Positions 54,026 to 61,799 of a stretch of 64,000 nt of DNA are shown one piece after another. The position numbers were made by a program, and so were the translations under genes. The number at the start of each line of letters is the position of its first letter. The stretch's first letter is position 1. The notes beneath the pieces were generated by a model. That model had not been told where the DNA came from. It saw only the letters and a program-made list of their open reading frames with translations, and did no database searches. Source of the stretch: an uncultured Flavobacterium sp. (GTDB lineage: Bacteria > Bacteroidota > Bacteroidia > Flavobacteriales > Flavobacteriaceae); the NCBI RefSeq assembly GCF_963422545.1, contig NZ_OY730230.1:434001-498000 (forward strand), in the 5' to 3' direction.

Positions 54026-54745
54026 TTACACAGTTTTTAAACATCTTACGACGAAATTAATAATTGACCCTTGCGACTTATTGATTTCAATACCAACAAC
54101 AGCCACTAAAGGCAAGGTTAATCTATCCGCTAAACCTTGAACAACTTTTCCATCTGAAAGAACTGCTTGGATTGGGTCAATATCACGGCTTAAAGTTTGC
54201 AATTCGAAAGGAAGATATTTAACTACCTGACCATTTGCATATTGGTAAGACAAATCACTTACCGAAGCATCAACAGTCATGACAGCCAAATCAAATCCCT
54301 GAACATCGATCTTTTTATTAAACTCTTCAGATGCAACAGACTTTTGCTCAAAAAAGAACAAATTGTTCGTTTGTTGTGGCTCTTCGATACCGTACAAATC
54401 GTAACGTTTTCCTGCAATTAAATCTTCAAGAGTAATTTTAATACTCTCTTTATCTGCAAGATAAATCGAGCCTTCGTCTGCCAATTCACATAATGCAATC
54501 AAAGCATTATTACCATCGGATTGTGTATTTTCAGTTCCGTACGTACTTGCTAAAATGAAATCTTTAAGCAAAACTTTATTTGCCAAAATGACATTCGAAC
54601 CGTTTCCACGCTCAATGTAAATACTAATTTTTTCAGTAGTTAAGGCTGATAAAGCCACATCACTTGCAAGAATCAAAGCACCGATTGCTTTTGTTACCTG
54701 TAATTCTGGCGATTTTGTAACGCCTGTAATAGTTGCAATTTTCAT
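54026..54745 (-). CDS. Candidate major capsid protein, 239 residues
   Basis: A soluble, strand-rich protein without Cys-rich or catalytic motifs (MKIATITGVTKSPELQVTKA, TEKISIYIERGNGSNVILAN, LPLVAVVGIEINKSQGSIIN). It is first in the structural gene run, behind a repeat-bearing promoter region. A beta-sandwich capsid fold is suspected from composition and place; no homologue was identified. Confidence 0.55.
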   Translation of the reverse strand: MKIATITGVTKSPELQVTKAIGALILASDVALSALTTEKISIYIERGNGSNVILANKVLLKDFILASTYGTENTQSDGNNALIALCELADEGSIYLADKESIKITLEDLIAGKRYDLYGIEEPQQTNNLFFFEQKSVASEEFNKKIDVQGFDLAVMTVDASVSDLSYQYANGQVVKYLPFELQTLSRDIDPIQAVLSDGKVVQGLADRLTLPLVAVVGIEINKSQGSIINFVVRCLKTV

Positions 54746-54806
54746 TTGTTATAAATTTTATTTGTTAAATTTCTTTCACAAAGGTTATTGCAACTATTAA
54801 TTGACG

Positions 54807-54856
54807 TTCCCTAAAATTCCCTATAATTCCCTATTTTTCCCTAATTTTCCCTATAA
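54807..54856 (-). repeat. Five tandem 10-base repeats (iteron-like)
   Basis: TTCCCTAAAA, TTCCCTATAA, TTCCCTATTT, TTCCCTAATT, TTCCCTATAA: five units, each exactly 10 bases, so all CCCT words face one side of the helix. They lie between the initiator-side genes and the capsid gene, and end inside the stop region of the 55-residue gene. Confidence 0.9.
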
Positions 54857-55018
54857 TATGCCATAGTTTATCAGGTCTTGAACCGTTAAATAGTTCCTTT
54901 TTAAAGCAAGAGAATCAATAATTGTTTGGTATTCTTTGCAAGCAGTTTTATAGCTTAATTCAAGAATATGCATTAACTGGGTTTTAGTTACTTTTTGGCT
55001 TGTATTCTGTGTTTTCAT
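54851..55018 (-). CDS. 55-residue protein after the initiator gene
   Basis: MKTQNTSQKVTKTQLMHILE, LSYKTACKEYQTIIDSLALK, RNYLTVQDLINYGIL: helical, neutral, with a possible HTH. It begins four bases after the initiator stop and its stop codon lies in the repeat array. Possibly a regulator binding that array. Confidence 0.6.
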   Translation of the reverse strand: MKTQNTSQKVTKTQLMHILELSYKTACKEYQTIIDSLALKRNYLTVQDLINYGIL

Positions 55019-55021
55019 GGC

Positions 55022-56215
55022 TTATAAAAATAAAAGTTGATGTTCGTGGAATAATTCAGAATCAAAATCATTTACTATTTTTTCCTTTGTTCTAAATTCG
55101 TGCAGATAGAAATGTAATTTGTTTTGAAACCATATTAAAAGTTGGTTTTCAGTAGTCATGTCCATATCTTCAAGTAAAAGATTCAGAGCAACGATATAAG
55201 ATATGTCCTGATTGTTTGCGTAATATTCTCTAAATAGAGACTTTGCAAGACGTTTTTTAATTGTTGTCGAAGAGAGAACAACCTTTTTTAAACGTTTAAT
55301 TATAGGATTGAATTTTGTAACCTGAGATTGTAAAAAATCAAAATCAAAAAGAGCAATAAGCTTTTCCTTATTGATTTGACTTTTGCCAGTATTCTCACGA
55401 AGTTCAAAAAAACCTTTATTTGCAATTTTTAATAACTCATAAAGATTTGCTTTATCAAAAATACCCCAAGTCATTGTCTGACTGATATTTATATCAGCTT
55501 TAGAATATTCGTTTAAACCTCTGAAAAACGCAGAATTTAACTGATATTCAAAACGCCAAACATTGTCATTTTTCAAACCATTATTCGCATAATATTCATT
55601 TATATATGGCTTTTCAGTTAATTGCAATGACAGCGTTTTGTTATAGCATCGTATTATTTTGTCCGATGTTCTTTTGCCTATTTGAAAGCCGTTAAGTATT
55701 GATTTTCCTTTGTACGTTTCAAAATAGCTTTGCAAATTTTTCGGACGCCCCGATATAAGGTAGTTACCTGCAACAACATTACTATATAAATTACGGTAAG
55801 AATTGTTGATATCAGACTTATCAAGGCATATATCCAGTCTATTAACTGACTTAAATAAATAGTTCGTTTCATCGCAAAAAGCGTTTATGATACCTCTTAA
55901 GGCATCGTTAGACAATGTGTAAAATAGATTGTTTTCGAATTGTAGTTGTGCAAATTGTTCGCTCATAATAACCGAGCGAGGTTTTGCGGTATAAATACCA
56001 ATTTTTAAATCTTCATAATATAAATCGGCTCTAATTTCAAATATCTTAGTACCGTACTCGTATGGTTTCAAACGAAACTTTGAATTTTCGGGAAACTCAC
56101 CGTACGGCTGACCTTCGAGATTAATAATTAAGTAGTCTATATTTATAAGAGTAGGTTTTAAATTATTTCTTTTAATTTTATTCTGGGCTTGATGCCTTTC
56201 TTTGTATGAAATCAT
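55022..56215 (-). CDS. Rep_trans-like rolling-circle replication initiator
   Basis: 397 residues. Hallmarks: R126-L-D-I-C-L-D132, IGKR at 179-182, RCYNK with Tyr191, and WRFEYQL at 220-226, the pattern of Rep_trans and phage replication initiation proteins; no HUH motif is seen. It would nick the element's origin to start rolling-circle replication. It precedes the structural genes, as in small ssDNA phages. Confidence 0.72.
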   Translation of the reverse strand: MISYKERHQAQNKIKRNNLKPTLINIDYLIINLEGQPYGEFPENSKFRLKPYEYGTKIFEIRADLYYEDLKIGIYTAKPRSVIMSEQFAQLQFENNLFYTLSNDALRGIINAFCDETNYLFKSVNRLDICLDKSDINNSYRNLYSNVVAGNYLISGRPKNLQSYFETYKGKSILNGFQIGKRTSDKIIRCYNKTLSLQLTEKPYINEYYANNGLKNDNVWRFEYQLNSAFFRGLNEYSKADINISQTMTWGIFDKANLYELLKIANKGFFELRENTGKSQINKEKLIALFDFDFLQSQVTKFNPIIKRLKKVVLSSTTIKKRLAKSLFREYYANNQDISYIVALNLLLEDMDMTTENQLLIWFQNKLHFYLHEFRTKEKIVNDFDSELFHEHQLLFL

Positions 56216-56242
56216 AGTTTTTTAGTAGGTTTGAGTGAGTTA

Positions 56243-56266
56243 GTTGCCGTTATACCCTACGGCAAC
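56243..56266. promoter_or_regulatory. Hairpin upstream of the initiator, candidate origin
   Basis: GTTGCCGT, an eight-base loop TATACCCT, and ACGGCAAC: a perfect eight-base stem 28 bases before the initiator start. Rolling-circle origins often carry such a structure at the nick site. Confidence 0.5.
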
Positions 56267-56298
56267 AATTAAAAAATCGAAAGGGGAGTAGCAAAAAA

Positions 56299-56625
56299 TT
56301 AATTTTCTAAATTTCCCCAAAGTGAATAATGATTTTTAGGCAAATCATTAACTGTAAATTCCTTTTTCGAAACAGCCTCAGTTATTTTCTTTTCGACTTC
56401 AAAAAATTTATTTTTATAATTAGAAATCTGAGAATTAAAAAAAACATTTATCTGCTGACCAAGTTTTGTAATTTCCTTAATAGTAAAATCATGCTGATAT
56501 TTAAGACCAATTAAATCGACAGTTTCTACAGGATTTTTTGAATACTCGTTTAAATCATGATTTAAGCTAGCTAATTCCAAGAGTAAATTTTCTCGTTTTT
56601 GAATTAAAATTAAAATTGTTGACAT
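56299..56625 (-). CDS. Coiled-coil protein of the phage-like element
   Basis: 108 residues, mostly helical (LILIQKRENLLLELASLNHD, FTIKEITKLGQQINVFFNSQ). No catalytic motif. It lies between the 102-residue gene and the initiator. Unknown function. Confidence 0.5.
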   Translation of the reverse strand: MSTILILIQKRENLLLELASLNHDLNEYSKNPVETVDLIGLKYQHDFTIKEITKLGQQINVFFNSQISNYKNKFFEVEKKITEAVSKKEFTVNDLPKNHYSLWGNLEN

Positions 56626-56628
56626 ATT

Positions 56629-56937
56629 TTAAGGAATTAAAAGATTATGTTTAAGAAGTTTTGAAAGCAATGTTTTCATGGAATTACAATAAAAAATGAA
56701 TTCATGAACACAATAAGATTGAGTTACTATAAAACAATTCGTACAAACTTTAATACAAATTCCTATATTTGAACCACGTATTCGAATGAACAACATTTGA
56801 TGTTTCAAGTGTGACGTTTGACAGAATGGGCGCAATTTTTTTAAAAATGTTTTCGCACTAAAATTTGTGTGACGCATTTTAGCTAACTCTACAAGTAATA
56901 GAGTGTAATTCTCTAAAGAAGATCGTTTTAAAGCCAT
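56629..56937 (-). CDS. Cys-containing protein, first gene of the phage-like block
   Basis: 102 residues with a basic N-terminus (MALKRSSLENYTLLLVELAK) and a middle with several Cys (CIKVCTNCFIVTQSYC). Its start lies in an inverted repeat next to the dif-like site. Three bases separate it from the next gene. Perhaps a small regulator. Confidence 0.5.
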   Translation of the reverse strand: MALKRSSLENYTLLLVELAKMRHTNFSAKTFLKKLRPFCQTSHLKHQMLFIRIRGSNIGICIKVCTNCFIVTQSYCVHEFIFYCNSMKTLLSKLLKHNLLIP

Positions 56938-56965
56938 GTGGTATTTGTTAATTAGTTATACCACA
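56937..56965. promoter_or_regulatory. Inverted repeat at the start of the phage-like block
   Basis: TGTGGTAT (56937-56944) and ATACCACA (56958-56965) form a perfect dyad covering the start codon of the 102-residue gene. It may be a repressor site. Confidence 0.55.
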
Positions 56966-56968
56966 AAT

Positions 56969-57003
<35 letters not shown>

Positions 57004-57235
57004 CAGAATACCTTCTTATTCAAATCCTTGCGATATTCTTTCAAACAATCCTCTTATCTATAAAATATTGATTAGCAATTATAATTTTTGCACAGATTAA
57101 AAGAATTTTATGTCGCTCAATTCAATAATTTTTAACATTTCTTTAAAATATTTATATTCTCCCAAAGATGCTTTCATTGTAAGAGTTTATTTTATTATTT
57201 TTACATTCGATACTTTAAAAAAATTATCAAATATT

Positions 57236-59152
57236 ATGAATACAATTGCTGAGCATATTGCAGATTTTTTGAAAGAATACCCGCCATTTGATAATTTAAC
57301 TTTTCAGGAATTATCTGATATTGCGACCAATATTCGTGTTATAAATTTGGAAAAACATGCAATATTGTTTCAAAACAATGATTTGCTTCACGACAGTTTT
57401 TATGTTGTGGCATCTGGTATTATAAATTTAACAACAATTGCTGACGCCGAAGAAACGATTATCAACAAATGTCACGAAGGTGATATTTTTGGTCTGCGTC
57501 CTTTTTTCGCCAAAAATAACTACATGATGACGGCTAAAGCCCGTGAAGAAAGTATTATTTATGCGATTCCTATTGCTGTTTTCAGACCTTTTGTGGCTAA
57601 TAATTCAGATGTTTTAAACTTTTTATTAGAAAGTTTTGCTACAAATTCAAGACATACAAAAGATAGCGTTAGTTCTAACGGAAAATTGATTTCTGATACT
57701 TCATTCTATGTCGATCAGCAGTCAGAAATGCAATATATTCAGTCTCTTAGCTATAATAACACACCATTAACAACTGATGCAAATCATATTGTTAAAGATG
57801 TTGCGATATTAATGACTGATTCTATGGTTGATAATATTATTGTGTGCGAAAAAAATCGCCCAATTGGTATTGTTACAGCCACAGATTTAGCTTCTAAGAT
57901 AGCAACAGGACGTTACCCTATCACTGAAACGATTGACAAAATTATGTCATCGCCTGTTGTTACTGTAATTGAAAACGTTTCTCTTGCCGAGGCACAATTA
58001 TTAATGCTGAAGCATAATGTGACGCATTTATGTGTGACAAAAGACGGTACAAATAAATCTGCTGTAAAAGGAATTATTTCTGAACACGATCTTGTTGTTG
58101 CTCAAGCCAGTAACCCTGGTGTTTTAATTAAAGAAATTAAGCGTTCTCAATTACCAAAAGATTTAAAACAAATACGTGATCGTTTGTCTGATTTGATTCA
58201 GAATTCGATTCAGAAAAATATTCCTATTTCACATATTAGTAATATTGTAAGCGAAATCAATCTGGCAATAATCAAGCGTTCGGTTGAATTAGCAATTTTA
58301 GATCTGGGCTCACCTCCTGCCCGTTTTGCATGGTTAAGCATTGGTAGCCAAGGGCGTAAAGAACAACTTTTACTAACGGATCAGGATAGTATCTTGATTT
58401 TTGAAGATGTTGCTCCGGAAAAATACAGAGAAGTAAAAGATTATTTCCTTAGATTAGCAAAAAGAGCTACATCTATACTTGAAAAAGTGGGTTATGAATT
58501 TTGTCCAAACGGACATATGGGAAGCAATATGCTTTGGTGTAAATCATTGACAGACTGGACAAAACAATACAACAGCTGGATGAATACTCCAGGTGAAAAC
58601 AGTAATGATTTAAGCAGCATTTTCTTTGATTATGAGATTATTTTTGGAGAACCAAAAATCGAAGAAGTGATTGAGAATGTTATATTCAAAAACGCTGTTA
58701 ATAATACCTTATTCTTTGACTTTTTAGGAAATGATGCATTGAAAAAGAATTCTCCTTTGAGTTTTTTCAAGAAATTCATTGTTGAGGAAGAAGGTCCGCA
58801 TAAAGGAAAATTTGACATCAAAACCCGTGCATTGATGCCTTTGATTGATGCTGCACGTTTATTAATTTTAAATGCAAACATTAAAGGAATCAAGAATACC
58901 TATTTAAGATTCAAACAATTAGCAATAACAGATTCTAAAAATGCAGAGATATACTTAAGTTGCGCCGAAGCTTTTTTAACATTATCTAAATTTAGAACTG
59001 TTGAAGGATTAAGAAATGATGATTCTGGGCAATATATAAATTTGAGAGAAATGTCTAAAACAGACAAAGAGAAGTTAAAAAATGCTTTGACACCAATGAA
59101 AGATCTTGAGGAATTAATTAAGAGTAAATTTCAATTGACCCAATTCTCATAA
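57236..59152 (+). CDS. cNMP-binding/CBS/nucleotidyltransferase protein (DUF294 family)
   Basis: 638 residues from the ATG at 57236 (MNTIAEHIADFLKEYPPFDN). Domains in order: cyclic-nucleotide-binding fold (about 1-140), two CBS domains (about 155-280), DUF294 nucleotidyltransferase with SIGSQGRKEQLLLTDQDSIL (GS...DQD), and DUF294_C. This is the GlnD-like signal-transduction layout; ligand and target are unknown. The start at 57110 would add 42 low-quality residues. It is one base before the exonuclease-like gene. Confidence 0.85.
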   Translation: MNTIAEHIADFLKEYPPFDNLTFQELSDIATNIRVINLEKHAILFQNNDLLHDSFYVVASGIINLTTIADAEETIINKCHEGDIFGLRPFFAKNNYMMTAKAREESIIYAIPIAVFRPFVANNSDVLNFLLESFATNSRHTKDSVSSNGKLISDTSFYVDQQSEMQYIQSLSYNNTPLTTDANHIVKDVAILMTDSMVDNIIVCEKNRPIGIVTATDLASKIATGRYPITETIDKIMSSPVVTVIENVSLAEAQLLMLKHNVTHLCVTKDGTNKSAVKGIISEHDLVVAQASNPGVLIKEIKRSQLPKDLKQIRDRLSDLIQNSIQKNIPISHISNIVSEINLAIIKRSVELAILDLGSPPARFAWLSIGSQGRKEQLLLTDQDSILIFEDVAPEKYREVKDYFLRLAKRATSILEKVGYEFCPNGHMGSNMLWCKSLTDWTKQYNSWMNTPGENSNDLSSIFFDYEIIFGEPKIEEVIENVIFKNAVNNTLFFDFLGNDALKKNSPLSFFKKFIVEEEGPHKGKFDIKTRALMPLIDAARLLILNANIKGIKNTYLRFKQLAITDSKNAEIYLSCAEAFLTLSKFRTVEGLRNDDSGQYINLREMSKTDKEKLKNALTPMKDLEELIKSKFQLTQFS

Positions 59153-59153
59153 T

Positions 59154-59750
59154 ATGCTAGACTGGATTAAAAATATAAATAAGGAGTATCCGGATTTCTG
59201 GAAAGATTACCTAAATAAATTCGAAACAAAACCTAACCGATTTGTGGTTTTATCGACGGAAACTTCGGGATTAAACCCGAATAAAGATGTTATCTTGTCT
59301 TTGGGAGCTTTTTCGGTAGTTGATGACAGCATTGTAATTAAAGATAATTTTGAAGCTGTTTTGTTACAGTACAAATTTTTGCAGGATAATGGACTTTCGA
59401 ATGAATTTATCATTGAGAGCAAAATGCTTAAAATGCCTGAACCGGACGCAATTGAATCTTTGGTAAATTTTATTGGAAATTCTATTTTAGTTGGTCATCA
59501 TATTAATTTTGATATCGAAATGCTTAATGCAGCTCTAGAGCGCTTAGATTGCGGAAGATTAAAAAATGAAGCTTTAGATGTTGATATGATGTACAGAAAG
59601 TTAATGGATATTAACGACAAACAATTTTCGCTTGACGACTTAACCGAAATATTCAAAGTTCCGAAAAGTGATCGAAATTCTTCTGCTGAAGATGCCTATA
59701 AAATTGCTCTTCTTTTTTTGAAATTAAAATCAAGATTAGGAATTAAATAA
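59154..59750 (+). CDS. DnaQ-like (DEDD) exonuclease family protein lacking canonical residues
   Basis: 198 residues with the DnaQ fold: FVVLSTETSGL, VGHHINFDIEMLNAAL, and SAEDAYKIALLFLKL. In the first motif the usual D-x-E reads S34-x-E36, and the His of HxAxxD is replaced, so the DEDDh set is incomplete. Exonuclease activity is doubtful. It is translationally tied to the DUF294 gene, and the pair is common in the phylum, to my recollection. Confidence 0.8.
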   Translation: MLDWIKNINKEYPDFWKDYLNKFETKPNRFVVLSTETSGLNPNKDVILSLGAFSVVDDSIVIKDNFEAVLLQYKFLQDNGLSNEFIIESKMLKMPEPDAIESLVNFIGNSILVGHHINFDIEMLNAALERLDCGRLKNEALDVDMMYRKLMDINDKQFSLDDLTEIFKVPKSDRNSSAEDAYKIALLFLKLKSRLGIK

Positions 59751-59762
59751 AAACTTTTTTTT

Positions 59763-59781
59763 ACCATATAAGTTATATAAG
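59763..59781. repeat. ATATAAGTTATAT repeat, solo copy
   Basis: ACCATATAAGTTATATAAG, identical to the left arm start at 38478, without an inverted partner. Confidence 0.75.
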
Positions 59782-59802
59782 AAAATATAATTTACTGAAT
59801 GC

Positions 59803-59838
59803 AAAAATGCCTCTTAATATTTTTAAGAGGCATTTTTA
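59803..59838. terminator. Bidirectional terminator
   Basis: AAAAATGCCTCTTA pairs with TAAGAGGCATTTTT between convergent genes. Confidence 0.85.
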
Positions 59839-59868
59839 TTTATATCCAAAATTAAGAATTCTTTTCCT

Positions 59869-60864
59869 TTAATAGTGCTCAGGAGCTAGCGCAACAGCCA
59901 TTTTGTTGTATTTATTGCGGTATTCAATTGGGGTAAGACCGGTTATTTTTTTAAAAATTGTTCTAAATGCTTTTGTGTCTGTATAACCTACATCATACAT
60001 TACTTCGTTTATGTTTTTTCTACTTGTTTCGAAGCTACGTTTGGCAAATTCTACTTTAACCCGGTTTATATACACTAATACTGAATTATTGGTAGCAACT
60101 TTAAAACGTCTTTCAAAACTTCTTCTTCCTAAAGAAACTAATTCAGACAGTTCTTCAATTGTTATTTTTTCCTGAATATTATTTTCAATAAAATCCTGTA
60201 TCTTTTTTATAACATCATCATTATGATTTTTTTGTCCTTGAAACATTGCAAATGCCAACTGACTTTCTCTATCTATGTCTATCGCAAAATATTTGGAAGC
60301 CAAAATTGCTGTTTCTCTATCTGTATATTTTTCTACCAAGTGCAATAATAAATTCCAATATGATTTTGCGCCACCACTTGAATAAATCCTATTTTCTTCG
60401 GTTATAATACTTCCGTCAACTACTTCCACGCTTGGAAACATTTCGCGAAACTCATTTTGAAAACCCCAATGTGTAGAACATTTTTTGCCATTAAGCAAAC
60501 CGGTAGATGCTAATAAAAATGCACCTACACATAACGAAGCAACTTCTGCACCTTTATTATATTGCTCGTTTATCCATGGCAATAATTCTTGGTTTTGAGC
60601 AATGGCACTTTTCATATCACCAAACAAAGCAGGTATTACAACCAAATCCGTTTTTTCAACATCTTTTAAAAGTTGAGAAGTATTTACAGAATATAAGCCA
60701 TCATTTAGTTTTATTTCCTTTTTCAATCCAATCAATTGTACGTCAAATAATGGCTTTTTACCTGACATAACCATAAACTGATTAACTGCTGAAAACAAAT
60801 ATTGAGGATCGGCGATGGCTTGCAAAACCGAACTTTCAGGGACAAGAATGCTTACTTTTTTCAT
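59869..60864 (-). CDS. GlxA-type regulator (DJ-1/PfpI plus AraC HTH)
   Basis: 331 residues. The N-terminal DJ-1/PfpI-like domain (VSILVPESSVLQAIADPQYL, EVASLCVGAFLLASTGLLNG with nucleophile-elbow Cys) is followed by a C-terminal AraC HTH (IEELSELVSLGRRSFERRFK, VMYDVGYTDTKAFRTIFKKI, TGLTPIEYRNKY). It likely senses a small metabolite. Divergent from the VOC gene across 156 bases. Confidence 0.85.
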   Translation of the reverse strand: MKKVSILVPESSVLQAIADPQYLFSAVNQFMVMSGKKPLFDVQLIGLKKEIKLNDGLYSVNTSQLLKDVEKTDLVVIPALFGDMKSAIAQNQELLPWINEQYNKGAEVASLCVGAFLLASTGLLNGKKCSTHWGFQNEFREMFPSVEVVDGSIITEENRIYSSGGAKSYWNLLLHLVEKYTDRETAILASKYFAIDIDRESQLAFAMFQGQKNHNDDVIKKIQDFIENNIQEKITIEELSELVSLGRRSFERRFKVATNNSVLVYINRVKVEFAKRSFETSRKNINEVMYDVGYTDTKAFRTIFKKITGLTPIEYRNKYNKMAVALAPEHY

Positions 60865-61020
60865 CTTTTACAACTTTTATTTCTTTTTTTCTTGATAAAG
60901 ATAGAGAAAAATGACGTAAATACCCCGATTGTTGTCATTTACGCACAATGTTCATTTCTGTAAGTATTTGCAACTTTGTCTTGTTAATTTAATTAAGGTC
61001 TAACGTAAAAAATAAACAAA

Positions 61021-61443
61021 ATGACAACAATTAATTCTTACTTAACTTTTAACGGAAATTGTCGTGAGGCAATGACATTTTATAAAGAATGTTTTGGTGG
61101 TCAGCTTATATTACAAACAGTAGGCGAATCGCCAGTATCAGATCAAATGCCTGAACAAATGAAAAAATGCATTTTACATTCAACGCTTACAAGTGGCAAC
61201 ATTACTATCATGGCTTCGGATATGTCACCGCAAACATTAGTAAAAGGCAATGCAGTTTCGTTAATGCTTAATTTTTCAAGTGAAGAAGAAACTCGAAAAA
61301 CGTATGCCAGTTTATCAAAAGACGGAGACGCATCGCAACCATTGGAAATAATGTTCTGGGGTTCTTTATTCGGACATTTAACAGACAAATTTGGCAACCA
61401 ATGGATGTTTAATTTCGACGCTAATCAAAATCATAACAACTAA
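61021..61443 (+). CDS. VOC-family protein (PhnB-like)
   Basis: 140 residues: INSYLTFNGNCREAMTFYKE, CFGGQLILQTVGESPVSDQM and FGHLTDKFGNQWMFNFD. It matches the 3-demethylubiquinone-methyltransferase-like (PhnB) VOC group. Its divergent neighbour, the GlxA regulator, may control it. Confidence 0.83.
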   Translation: MTTINSYLTFNGNCREAMTFYKECFGGQLILQTVGESPVSDQMPEQMKKCILHSTLTSGNITIMASDMSPQTLVKGNAVSLMLNFSSEEETRKTYASLSKDGDASQPLEIMFWGSLFGHLTDKFGNQWMFNFDANQNHNN

Positions 61444-61490
61444 ATTACAGTATTATTCTTAAATATATTAACCATTAAATCTATAACACT

Positions 61491-61721
61491 ATGTCATTTC
61501 AAGCATATTTAACAAACATCAAAGCTCAAACAGGAATGGGACCTGATGATTTTAAAAAACTTTCAGATCAAAAAGGATTTTCGGTCGAAGGGCAACTAAA
61601 ACCTCAAATAAAGGCTGGTGAAATTGTAACCTGGCTAAAAGCAGATTTTGATTTGGGTCACGGACACGCAATGGCTATCTACGCACTTCTTAAGGGAATA
61701 AGAACGGAAACGAGTTCATAA
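61491..61721 (+). CDS. DUF4287 protein
   Basis: 76 residues: MSFQAYLTNIKAQTGMGPDD, FKKLSDQKGFSVEGQLKPQI, and DLGHGHAMAIYALLKGIR, the DUF4287 pattern. It follows the VOC gene by 47 bases and is probably co-transcribed. Function unknown. Confidence 0.8.
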   Translation: MSFQAYLTNIKAQTGMGPDDFKKLSDQKGFSVEGQLKPQIKAGEIVTWLKADFDLGHGHAMAIYALLKGIRTETSS

Positions 61722-61747
61722 GATAGTTAATAAAACCTTTTTTAAAG

Positions 61748-61780
61748 AAAAAAGCTGTCTGAATCGAGACAGCTTTTTAT
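61748..61780. terminator. Terminator
   Basis: AAAAAAGCTGTCT and AGACAGCTTTTT with a short loop, between convergent genes. Confidence 0.85.
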
Positions 61781-61799
61781 TTTATTTTTTTGAAAGATA

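Noticed and set aside
50541..56937. Filamentous (inovirus) prophage
   Set aside because: dif integration fits, but no Zot/gpI ATPase with a P-loop is seen and two proteins of 239 and 266 residues suit an icosahedral capsid better.
50541..56937. Remnant of a tailed prophage
   Set aside because: No terminase, portal, protease or tail genes; the compact single-strand layout and Rep gene argue against it.
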